DNA from: Chersky-840 sp963848335
GTDB taxonomy: Bacteria > Actinomycetota > Acidimicrobiia > Acidimicrobiales > UBA8190
Length of the DNA stretch: 64,000 nucleotides
Direction: 5' to 3'
Assembly (NCBI GenBank): GCA_963848335.1
Contig: CAWKDD010000003.1
Span: forward strand, 682,001 to 746,000
Part shown: positions 34,660 through 42,954 of the stretch, piece after piece
How the letters are laid out: each line of letters opens with the position of its first letter
Position numbering within the stretch: the stretch's first letter is position 1
The notes under the pieces: generated by a model
The model's input: only the letters and a program-made list of their open reading frames with translations
Told to the model about the DNA's origin: nothing
Database searches by the model: none
Translations under genes and position numbers: made by a program

Positions 34660-35120
34660 ATACGACCATGACAGCGCACCGGCCAGACCATGCGCGCAAG
34701 CGGCGTGCCCTCGAGCAAGCTAATGGCGCTCACGACGGCCTCTCGAATGGAAACAACGGGTCTGTGTTCGAGACTGTCGGACCCTCGGTAAAACTGGTGT
34801 TTCACGGGAGGGATTTTCCGTTCTATGCCGTGAGCGCCCCGGAACTTTCCGGCCTAGCGCGATCGGAGGCCACACTTCCGAGTGCCTTCTTCGCAAGCTT
34901 TTTTAGCGCGTCAGTCCCGATTGGTATCGAGGCGTTCGCGACCCAAACCTCTGCCGTTGCTCACGCGGGCTTCGAGTGGGGCTTTTTCGCAACGACCGGT
35001 CTGTCGCTTTTCTATGCACTCCAGACATTTCTTCCGTGGCGAAGACATCGTGAACTTCTAGCAAACATTCGAGGCAGGCCCGTTGACCTATCAACTCTTA
35101 GGGATCCGTCCACGAATTGA
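34656..35120 (+). CDS. hypothetical membrane protein
   Basis: 154 residues from a GTG that overlaps the upstream stop. A charged N-terminal half is followed by two hydrophobic helices, about residues 75-95 (LPSAFFASFFSASVPIGIEA) and 107-128 (EWGFFATTGLSLFYALQTFL), and a basic cytoplasmic end (PWRRHRELL). No family recognised. Coupling to the small paralogous protein suggests a two-component unit, possibly toxin/antitoxin-like or a sensor pair. The right end reaches within 10 bases of an inserted IS, yet the frame looks complete. Confidence 0.6.
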   Translation: MNTTMTAHRPDHARKRRALEQANGAHDGLSNGNNGSVFETVGPSVKLVFHGRDFPFYAVSAPELSGLARSEATLPSAFFASFFSASVPIGIEAFATQTSAVAHAGFEWGFFATTGLSLFYALQTFLPWRRHRELLANIRGRPVDLSTLRDPSTN

Positions 35121-35130
35121 CGGGAAGCCG

Positions 35131-36306
35131 TGTGGGTGCCGAAAATGTCATCCACATCACGCCACCAGCCGGTATTCGTGAATGAGGCCACCGAGCCGGT
35201 CGGCCCGCACTACGCGTCCGACCTGATGCATTGCCTTCACCTCGGTAGGCGCTGGCGGGCAGGGCGCTAGCTGACCCAGTGATCGGTGTGGACGGTGGGA
35301 GTTGTAGTGCTCCGCGAACTGGCTCAGCACCGCCACGAGCTGGCGCCGACCCAGGATCAGCATGCGGTCCAAGCACTCCCGGCGGACCGTTCCCACGAAA
35401 CGTTCGGCGATGGCATTCGCTCGAGGAGACCTGACCGGAGTCCGGATGATCTGGATACCCTCACTTCGGAAGACCTCATCGAAGCTCGCCGTGAACTGGG
35501 CGTCTCGGTCCCGGATGAGCCACCTGGCTGGGACAAGGCACTCGCCCAGCGACCAAACAAGCTGGCGGGCCTGCTGGGTCACCCACCTCTCGGTCGGGCT
35601 GGTCGTTACTCCTGCCACATGGACCTTCCGGGAGTGGTGTTCGACGAAGAAGAGCACGTAGAGCCGGCGAAGGAGCACGGTGTCCACCGTGAAGAAGTCG
35701 CAGGCCAGCAGGGTGGTCGCCTGGGCACGAAGGAACTCGCCCCAGCTGCGACCTGACCTCATGGGCGTGGGCTCCATGCCGTGGCGCTTCAAGATGGCCC
35801 AGACACTCGAGGGCGCCAGCCGGATCCCCATGCCGAGCAGCTCGCCGTGGATCCGCCGGTAGCCCCAGGTGGAATTCTCTGTGGCCAGCCGGACCACGAG
35901 GCGGACGGTGCCGGCTGGAATCGACGGTCGCCTTGGCCGATGGGGATAGGTCCAGCGCCGACTCACCAGGTCACGATGCCAGCGCAGCAATGTCTCGGGC
36001 TGGACAAAGAGTCTGCGCCGCCGGGAACGGGAGAGCAGTCGACTCAGGCCCGCGAGCAGGGCCCGATCAGCTGGTCGAAGCGCAGGCCGGGTCACCCGCC
36101 GACGCAAGACAGCGACCTCGTGGCGGAGGACGATGACCTCGATGGCCAGATCGGCGGCGTCGCACCGCTGCAAGCGCAGCAGTTGAAGCGCCCGGACGAA
36201 GGCGAGATAGAGGAAGGACAGAGCCATTGCCAACCGTCATCGCTTGAGCGCCCGCGCCGCAACTTCCCTGTTCAGGACGCATGGGATGACATTTTCGGCA
36301 CCCACA
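35131..36306 (-). mobile_element. IS with integrase-type transposase and perfect 23-bp inverted ends
   Basis: 35131-35153 and 36284-36306 are perfect inverted repeats of 23 bases containing GGTGCCGAAAATGTCATCC. They enclose one transposase gene, for a total of 1,176 bp. Flanking bases show no obvious target duplication. A related solo end with two mismatches lies at 50656-50678. Confidence 0.85.
35157..36233 (-). CDS. integrase-core (DDE) transposase
   Basis: 358 residues. The N-terminal third has a coiled region and HTH (IEVIVLRHEVAVLRRRVTRP, ETLLRWHRDLVSRRW, TWGYRRIHGELLGMGI). The rve core follows, with Asp in LACDFFTVDTV, Asp in WLIRDRDAQFT, and Glu in SPRANAIAERFVGTVRREC. The closing HYNSHRPHRSLGQ is standard for this IS3/IS481-like group. 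The frame is intact. The start at 36233 (ATGGC) lies inside the right terminal-repeat side of the element. Confidence 0.92.
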   Translation of the reverse strand: MAMALSFLYLAFVRALQLLRLQRCDAADLAIEVIVLRHEVAVLRRRVTRPALRPADRALLAGLSRLLSRSRRRRLFVQPETLLRWHRDLVSRRWTYPHRPRRPSIPAGTVRLVVRLATENSTWGYRRIHGELLGMGIRLAPSSVWAILKRHGMEPTPMRSGRSWGEFLRAQATTLLACDFFTVDTVLLRRLYVLFFVEHHSRKVHVAGVTTSPTERWVTQQARQLVWSLGECLVPARWLIRDRDAQFTASFDEVFRSEGIQIIRTPVRSPRANAIAERFVGTVRRECLDRMLILGRRQLVAVLSQFAEHYNSHRPHRSLGQLAPCPPAPTEVKAMHQVGRVVRADRLGGLIHEYRLVA

Positions 36307-36475
36307 GGATGCTGTCGGTGCAGAGCACAAAGTCCGGCGGATCGTTCGTCGTCTCGAACTCTCAACGGCTGCATCACCATAGATGGAGGGATCAGCGCCG
36401 TTGAGACGCCACCTACAGGGTTGAGTATGCAAGAACCGTACTCAGTTCCGGACTTGCGAAGCGATTCAGGCAGTG

Positions 36476-36796
36476 CTACTGGATCATCTTGATGCGGCCC
36501 TCTTCGAAGACTATTAAGAACGGAGATCGGTATTGCAGTTCAACTGTCTTGCCTTGGGCGACCTCTGCTTGGATGCGAGCCTCGCCCTGGGGCTTACCCA
36601 AGGAACTAGTTCCTAAAGAAACCTGCACCTCGTGCATACCCGGCTCAACCTGGAAGACATGCTTGCCCCAGGGCAGGACCGAGGTCTTTCCGTCGATTGT
36701 TACAAAGGTCCGAAAGAGGAAGAAGAAGGTGAACCATAGCGGGTGCCACCGGGTCTTAAGAACGATTGCGGTTTCCTCGCAAACGAGACCCGTCAT
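36476..36796 (-). CDS. hypothetical protein downstream of RHS2
   Basis: 106 residues, with one hydrophobic stretch (HPLWFTFFFLFRTFVTI) followed by beta-rich sequence (GKHVFQVEPGMHEVQVSL, GKTVELQYRSPFLIVFEEG) resembling a small PEGA-like or immunoglobulin-like fold. It is the second gene after RHS2 on the same strand and ends close to the right end of an IS. Immunity or anchoring are both possible; the sequence does not decide. Confidence 0.55.
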   Translation of the reverse strand: MTGLVCEETAIVLKTRWHPLWFTFFFLFRTFVTIDGKTSVLPWGKHVFQVEPGMHEVQVSLGTSSLGKPQGEARIQAEVAQGKTVELQYRSPFLIVFEEGRIKMIQ

Positions 36797-36879
36797 CGGT
36801 TAGTGGCCCTTCTCATAGGCTTATGTCCTTTGAACAAATGTGGTTTGGCCTGCCACCGGATCGACTGACAGCCCGAAGG

Positions 36880-37248
36880 TCAGTTCTGATTGCTTTTGCC
36901 GGTTCGCCAGCAATGAACTGCCCTGTAACCAGTCAGGCCTCGCCTGAGCAAGAGGGTGAACAATACGCAAAGCACGATCAAGAGCGGCAAGGCTATATCT
37001 GCCATAGCAGCACGGGCGAAGAAGGCAGTAGCGATGCTTACCGGAAGTGAGTACGCAGCGAAGGCATAGGCCGAGCAAAGTCTTGCCATGCCCACGGGGC
37101 CGAATCTTTCATAAGTCCGAGCCGCATTGGGGCTGTTCAACAGTCGGCGAACAAGGCGCCCGCACGTGACCCGATCGAAGGGGGACAGGAGGCTCATGAC
37201 GGCCTCAACTCCGTCAGCGGGTTCTTGAAAGCCAGGCTGCCAATTCAT
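36880..37248 (-). CDS. hypothetical membrane protein downstream of RHS2, possible immunity gene
   Basis: About 122 residues from the ATG at 37248 (alternatives at 37275 and 37197). A cytoplasmic part with FDRVTCGRLVRRLLNSPNAA and TYERFGPVGMARLC precedes two hydrophobic helices (AYAFAAYSLPVSIATAFFA, IALPLLIVLCVLFTLLL). It follows the RHS2 gene after 146 bases on the same strand. Placement directly after an RHS effector and membrane topology suit an immunity protein, by the same logic as the 13518 gene, with no direct signature. Confidence 0.55.
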   Translation of the reverse strand: MNWQPGFQEPADGVEAVMSLLSPFDRVTCGRLVRRLLNSPNAARTYERFGPVGMARLCSAYAFAAYSLPVSIATAFFARAAMADIALPLLIVLCVLFTLLLRRGLTGYRAVHCWRTGKSNQN

Positions 37249-37394
37249 CCGTACCGCCGCAGATCGACCACGCACAAAGTGTAGCGATCTCTCCTAGTCA
37301 ATCCAACCTCCGTATACGTCACCTACGGGGATCCCAGTCGGACTCACCTGGCAGTCGCAAACAGGGGGAGCAGCGTTCTCTTGGGCAAAATCAG

Positions 37395-40300
37395 TCAAAG
37401 CCTTTCCCCAAAGAAGAGAACGGCGAGCCAGACACCCAAGTCAGCTAGGCTAGCCCAGGCGGTGAAGGCAAAGAGGGCAATGAATGCCACTACCCCTATT
37501 CCAATAGCTACCCAAAAGACGATGGATTGCCAGTTGTTCCCAAACCAATTCGCGGCTGGTTGAACGACTTCACACCACACGTTGTACCAAGAACAGAGCC
37601 CATTTGGATCGCGTGCATTCAGCGGATTATCTCCGGCAAACGCGTACGGTTGACCGGTCTTAGCGACCAACGGGTCGACCGATATGAACTGCGCGGTGTT
37701 GGAGTCGTAGTAGCGGTTGATAAGGTAGATTAGGCCGGTCGCGTCGGTGTATCCGCCTTGGAACCCGAATGGCGTCGCCGGTCCGCTCGAACTCGTATTC
37801 GTCTGCGTGCCATAGGTCGAGTACGAGGACCGGTTGATCAAGCTCCCACTGGCACCGAAGACCAGTTGCACTCCCGATGGAATGGAGCTGAGGTACTCGG
37901 GCGTGTGGGTCGTAAGCGAGATCTGCTCCACTGGAGCTGAGCCGCCGAACAGAGTGGGACCGTAAATGTAGGCGTTGGTCCCATCCGTCAGCAGCCGCGG
38001 CAGACCTCCTCCTGACACGACATCCCAGGAGAGGTGCGATGTCACGGTGGTTGGCTGGTAGGCGAGAGCGTGGCCTGCACCGTCCACCGCCTCGCAGAAT
38101 GTCGTCGACTGGCACGACACTGACGCCAGATAGCTCGATCCGTCGATGTCTAACGGAGTCCAGGTCGTTCCGTTGTACAACAATGCATTACCCACAGTGT
38201 CCGTCGTTTGGCAGAACGCGGACGACGTGCACGAGACCGAGATGAGGATGTGTGTCCCGTCGATGTCGTGGGGAGAGGACCACGCCGACCCGTTGTAGGT
38301 AACGGCGTAGCCGTCGAAGTCCACTACGGCACAGAATGTGGATGTGCTGCACGAGATTGCCGTGGTGGGTCGAGTGTCGATCGTGGTGGCAGCCGACCAT
38401 GATCCGGTGTACTTGAAGGCATGGCCGCCACCGTCTATGGCCATACAGAACGAGGTTGAGGTGCACGAGACGCCTTGAACTGAGTTTGTGGTGGTGAGCG
38501 TCGTCTTCGGCCAGTTCGACCCGTTATACATCAGTGCGTGCCCTGCCCCGTCGCCGGCCACGCAAAAGGTCGACGAGACGCACGAGATGCTCAAAAGCTG
38601 TTGCGAGCCGTCGATATGGGAGGCCGTCCAGCTCGACCCGTTGTACTTAATCGCATAGCCACTGTCATCGACGGCCATGCAGAAGATGGAAGATATACAA
38701 GAAATGTTGTTGAGTACTCTGCCCGCGTCAATGTCGCCAAAAGAGGACCAGCTGGAGCCGTTGTACTTGAGGGCATAGCCGCCGGCATCGACGGCCACGC
38801 AGAACGACGTTGTCGGGCACGAGACTCCCCCCAGACCTCTGCTATCGATAGTGGAGGGTGCGGACCAGGCCGCTACGGGTCCCGAGGTTGCGGTCGAGCG
38901 CAAATCGGTCCCGTCGTATTGATATGAGGTGGTGCCCGAGGGCGGAGAAGAGCAGCCGTTGGTCGAAGTGCTATTTCCGGCCCAGCACAACTGACCGTAA
39001 GCGTTCCAGGCGTAGGACGTGGCCCCCGAGGGAGGGGAGGAACAAGTGGGGTTGGAGACATTCGTCGGAGCAGACCAGCAGCGCTCCCCGTTGGCGTTGT
39101 AGGCGAAGGTGGACACCACGTCGGTATTGGTGTTCTCCCCGCTGGTGAGCTCGTCCGCCCCGTTGTAGGCGTAGTAGGGCCCCAAACCATTGGGAGCTAG
39201 GTCAGAGGACAGCTCACCATTGGGCTGGTACTGATAGCTGTCGGCTCCGGAGTTCCCCGGATTCGTGGCGCTCGCGACCCAGTTGTGCACGCCGTCGTAG
39301 GTCGGGCTCGAGTTGTAACTTCCCAGCTGCGAGGTGGCACTCACCAGGCTGTCGGCGTTGGGAGTCCACGATTGAGATTGAGTGCCGACGGCGGGGCCCG
39401 CGTAGTTGCTACTGGTGAGGTTGTTGGCGGCGTCATAGCCGTAATTGATGGTCTCACCCGTCCCCGACGGATACGAGACGCTGGCAAGATTCAGCTCCCC
39501 GTCGGAGGTGTACCCGTAGTGCGTCTCGTTACCCAGCCAGTCGAGGGTGTCGCTGATCTTGCCGATGTACTGGTATCCGTAGTTGACAACGGTATTCGTC
39601 GAGCTCCCCGGGTTCGCGCAGTTGGGGTTGGCGGCCACCGAGTACCCCACGCAGGTGACGTCGTTGGCCACGTCGTAGGCATACGTCGTCACCTGCCCGT
39701 TGTCGTTGGTCTGCTGGAGGAGGTTCCCGCTGTTGTCGTAGGAGAACGAGGAAGTTCCCAGTCCGTAGTCGGTCATGGTCTGCAGCTGGTTCAGGGGGTT
39801 GTAGCTGTATCCCGAGTCACCGGCCGTGGTGGGGACGCTCGAACAGCTGGCCTGGACCAAGGCATTGATCTTGTAACACATCCTCCCGTCCGTGTCATAG
39901 CCCGTTTGGGTGACGGAATTCGACGCAGCGCCGCTGACGACATTCTCCCGACCGTCAGGGTCGTAGCCATACGACGTTTGTTGATTGAGCGCATTCGTCA
40001 TCGACGTCATCAGGTTCGGGTAGTTCGAATCCCCATACCCGTAGTTTGTGGTGTTCTCCGATGGATCGGTCGACACCGTTAATCTGTCAAGCGAGTCGTA
40101 CCCATCATAGGTATTGCCCTGGCCCTGTTCCCATTGGCATGGAACCATTGGAACCGCTGGCCCGCTTGTACATACACTTCCGAGTTGGTTGTAGGTGTTG
40201 TAGACGACCGAAGCTGCCATCGGATCCGAAACCGCGGTGGCCTCGGTCGGGAACGCCGGGTCGCCGTAGCTGTAGCTGGTGGTGTTCCCATTCGGGTTGG

Positions 40301-42626
40301 TCGTATACGCCAAGGCGGAGGTATCATAGGAGTAGTAGTTGCCCGTCGCCCCCGATGGACGCGTGCAACTGGTGTTGTTGATGACTGAGGTCCCCTGATA
40401 GGTCCAGCACAGCCGATTGTCCCCGTCATAGACATTGGTGGTGACCGCGCCCGTGCTCTGGTTGTCTACGGTCGTGACGTTGCCGTCGGCATCGTAGCCA
40501 TAGTTGGTGACCTCGTACCCGTCGGACTCAGGGCCGGGTGAATAGAGATAGAGCACTCTTCCGTCCCCATCGAGTCCGTATGCGGTCAGATAGGCAGCAT
40601 TGCCACTGCCCGGATTGGTTCCCCGCGAGTAGGCGTCGGGTGGCGTCGAACTGGTGAGTTCTCCGTCGGCGTCGTGGGTGGAGGTCGAGGTCGTCTCCCA
40701 CGTGGCATCGCCATACGCCTTGTTGACCATCGACACGTCGCCGTAGGAATCATAGGAGTAGGCTGTGGAGTCCGTCGGAGCATTACCGGCTGGCGATGTG
40801 GTGCAGTTCGTCCCGGCGCCAGTGACGGTTGGAGGCGCGACCCAGCACGGGAGGTCGTTCAGCGCCGAGCCACTGTAGTAGTAGCCGTAGCGAGTCGTGA
40901 CCTGGTTGTAGTCCGTCGTGGAAGTGATGTTCCCATTGCTGTCATATTGGAACGAGGCGGCGCCGGTAGGTGGGGTGTTTTGGCAAGACACGTCAGTTTG
41001 GGTTGATACTGAACTCTGGACGGTCCAACAGAGCTCGTTGAGGTCGTTGCCGGCCGAGTCATTGTACTGATTGGTGATGTAATCGTTATACATGTCAGCG
41101 ACCGAGATGACGTTGCCGACGGCATCGGTTACGATCGTAAACGCCACCCCCGAGGTGTTGGGTCGCTCGATCTGAAGTGTGATGTTGTTGTCTTGGTCCT
41201 GACTGTCGTAGGCCGGATAGTTGTAGATGTACTCGACCTGGGATTGGTCATTTCCCGACGACGTCGTGCCCCAGGTGTCGGTGACGAGGACCCCTTCGTA
41301 GAAGTAGTCCGTATCGATCTCTTGATCAGGATACGTCACCGTTGTGGTGCGGGAGTCACCCGGACCCGTGCAGGACAGGTTGCTACAGCTCCCTTGGTAG
41401 GTGTAGGTGGTCGTATTCAGATCGGCGAAATCGGTAATGGAGGCCACCTGACCGGTCAGGTTGTATCCGATGTGGCGGGTGTAGTTGTCGGGATCCGTAA
41501 CCGTCTGCATGTCGGCCGAAAACGGAGAGCCCAATGACGTCGTGTAGGTGAACGACGTAGTGCCGTCGGGATTGGCGATCGAGGCCACGTATGAGCTGGT
41601 GGGCTGGAAGGTCCAGCTGTAGAGGCGTCCCATGGGGTCGAGGATGCCGACGACCTGACTGACCTGATTTTGTTCGATCACGATCTGCCGGCCGAACGGG
41701 TCGGTGATGACGGTGCAAGAGAAGATCGTGGTGCCGTTGGACGGACACGCCGAATTGGTCTGATTTGTCTGGCCGTAGAGGTAGGTCTCGGCATCGAAGT
41801 CCGAGAGCGTGCCTACGTCTGTGAGTTGGCCTGAGGCGTTAAAGCTGAGCACCGTCCGGCCGCCCTCCTCGAAGAGGTACCAGCCGGTGATATTGCCATT
41901 GGTGGTCAGTTCACTGAGTTGGGCGTTCACGCGATACGGGGCACAGAACTGAAAGGCGCTGTCCACGCCGGTGTATTTGGCGGGGTCTGAGTAATCTCCG
42001 AGGGGGCATATTCCACTCATGGGCGCATAGCTGAAGTTGACCTCGGCACCGTTCTCCTCGGTGACCATGGGCGCGAGCCCAGGGGTGAGGTACGCGGTCA
42101 GCGAGGATTGCCAGCCCAATCCCCACTCGATGGAGGCGGCACTGCCGCCACTTGCGAGGTCGGCCTGGGCACGGTAGCTGTCGTAGGTCATGGTGGCGTC
42201 CATTGATCCCCCCGGTTCGGGGATCGAGAACAAGGGGACGCTTTTGGTAAAATCTCCGGTGGCGGCGTCCACCGGTTGACCGGGCTGTGTGCTCTGGCCT
42301 TGCGGTGTCCCGGTGAGGGACTGGAGGTCGCACGCCGAGCACGCCTCAACAGGGCTTCCACCCGACCACAGCTCTGGCGGCTGGTAAACCGTAAAGCTCG
42401 AACCAGGGTTCCCGTCAGTGATCTGAATACCCAAGTGCCGACCGTTGGGGGCGATTAAGGAATTCGGCCCCGGTCGCAGGCTGGGGACACCGGAGAGGAC
42501 CATCATGGTGGCCACCACACCCACCACGAGCGTCGGAACTGGTGGGACCAGGTGCCGAAGCCGAGCCAGATTGCTAGAAACGCGGTGGTGCCCTGAATCC
42601 ATTCGGCGATTGGATAAGCGGTTCAT
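37395..42626 (-). CDS. RHS2: secreted RHS/YD-repeat protein with internal cysteine-paired seven-blade propeller
   Basis: 1,743 residues in one intact frame; start ATG at 42626 with an AGGAGG site ten bases upstream. A signal-type helix (VPTLVVGVVATMMVLSG) indicates export. The RHS N-terminal part follows (DAATGDFTKSVPLFSIPEP, MTYDSYRAQADLASGG), then many YD repeats. At about residues 1249-1529 seven units of about 40 residues read W...(I/V)SCxSxxFCxAVDxxGxAxxYNGSx, a propeller with a close Cys pair per blade. The RHS core resumes (LTDGTNAYIYGP, YLINRYYDSNTAQFISVDPL, NPLNARDPNG). The tail after the core is short, about 65 residues with two hydrophobic helices, not a known nuclease or peptidase toxin. 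Confidence 0.9.
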   Translation of the reverse strand: MNRLSNRRMDSGHHRVSSNLARLRHLVPPVPTLVVGVVATMMVLSGVPSLRPGPNSLIAPNGRHLGIQITDGNPGSSFTVYQPPELWSGGSPVEACSACDLQSLTGTPQGQSTQPGQPVDAATGDFTKSVPLFSIPEPGGSMDATMTYDSYRAQADLASGGSAASIEWGLGWQSSLTAYLTPGLAPMVTEENGAEVNFSYAPMSGICPLGDYSDPAKYTGVDSAFQFCAPYRVNAQLSELTTNGNITGWYLFEEGGRTVLSFNASGQLTDVGTLSDFDAETYLYGQTNQTNSACPSNGTTIFSCTVITDPFGRQIVIEQNQVSQVVGILDPMGRLYSWTFQPTSSYVASIANPDGTTSFTYTTSLGSPFSADMQTVTDPDNYTRHIGYNLTGQVASITDFADLNTTTYTYQGSCSNLSCTGPGDSRTTTVTYPDQEIDTDYFYEGVLVTDTWGTTSSGNDQSQVEYIYNYPAYDSQDQDNNITLQIERPNTSGVAFTIVTDAVGNVISVADMYNDYITNQYNDSAGNDLNELCWTVQSSVSTQTDVSCQNTPPTGAASFQYDSNGNITSTTDYNQVTTRYGYYYSGSALNDLPCWVAPPTVTGAGTNCTTSPAGNAPTDSTAYSYDSYGDVSMVNKAYGDATWETTSTSTHDADGELTSSTPPDAYSRGTNPGSGNAAYLTAYGLDGDGRVLYLYSPGPESDGYEVTNYGYDADGNVTTVDNQSTGAVTTNVYDGDNRLCWTYQGTSVINNTSCTRPSGATGNYYSYDTSALAYTTNPNGNTTSYSYGDPAFPTEATAVSDPMAASVVYNTYNQLGSVCTSGPAVPMVPCQWEQGQGNTYDGYDSLDRLTVSTDPSENTTNYGYGDSNYPNLMTSMTNALNQQTSYGYDPDGRENVVSGAASNSVTQTGYDTDGRMCYKINALVQASCSSVPTTAGDSGYSYNPLNQLQTMTDYGLGTSSFSYDNSGNLLQQTNDNGQVTTYAYDVANDVTCVGYSVAANPNCANPGSSTNTVVNYGYQYIGKISDTLDWLGNETHYGYTSDGELNLASVSYPSGTGETINYGYDAANNLTSSNYAGPAVGTQSQSWTPNADSLVSATSQLGSYNSSPTYDGVHNWVASATNPGNSGADSYQYQPNGELSSDLAPNGLGPYYAYNGADELTSGENTNTDVVSTFAYNANGERCWSAPTNVSNPTCSSPPSGATSYAWNAYGQLCWAGNSTSTNGCSSPPSGTTSYQYDGTDLRSTATSGPVAAWSAPSTIDSRGLGGVSCPTTSFCVAVDAGGYALKYNGSSWSSFGDIDAGRVLNNISCISSIFCMAVDDSGYAIKYNGSSWTASHIDGSQQLLSISCVSSTFCVAGDGAGHALMYNGSNWPKTTLTTTNSVQGVSCTSTSFCMAIDGGGHAFKYTGSWSAATTIDTRPTTAISCSTSTFCAVVDFDGYAVTYNGSAWSSPHDIDGTHILISVSCTSSAFCQTTDTVGNALLYNGTTWTPLDIDGSSYLASVSCQSTTFCEAVDGAGHALAYQPTTVTSHLSWDVVSGGGLPRLLTDGTNAYIYGPTLFGGSAPVEQISLTTHTPEYLSSIPSGVQLVFGASGSLINRSSYSTYGTQTNTSSSGPATPFGFQGGYTDATGLIYLINRYYDSNTAQFISVDPLVAKTGQPYAFAGDNPLNARDPNGLCSWYNVWCEVVQPAANWFGNNWQSIVFWVAIGIGVVAFIALFAFTAWASLADLGVWLAVLFFGERL

Positions 42627-42954
42627 GGGCTAGGTACCTCCTAGGTCTGCCACGGCAGGAGGTCGTGGGTTGCCGCATGAACCGGTTCGGGCGTGCCCGG
42701 GATGCCGGGGACCGGCCGTAACATCGGCTGGTCGTCGCGTGTATTCGTGGATGGTGCCGACCACGGGGTTTCCGCACCCCCCTTGTCAGCACTTGCTGCC
42801 CGAACAGCCAGCAACGATCTACAACGTGATCGGCTGGCTGTCCCGAGCCTGTCCGCATGGCAATACTTACAGTGGGCTCATCACTACTCAGTGTCCATCA
42901 ACGATGCCGCAACCGTCCCCGTCAGCCTGAGTTGGGGGCGGAGTTGTTCGGGGA
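42627..42954. other. divergent intergenic region between RHS2 and CHAT gene
   Basis: About 330 bases between two diverging genes. It holds the RHS2 ribosome binding site AGGAGG, lying in a short inverted arrangement with GCAGGAGG at 42656-42663. No clear -10/-35 pair is evident by eye. Confidence 0.35.
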
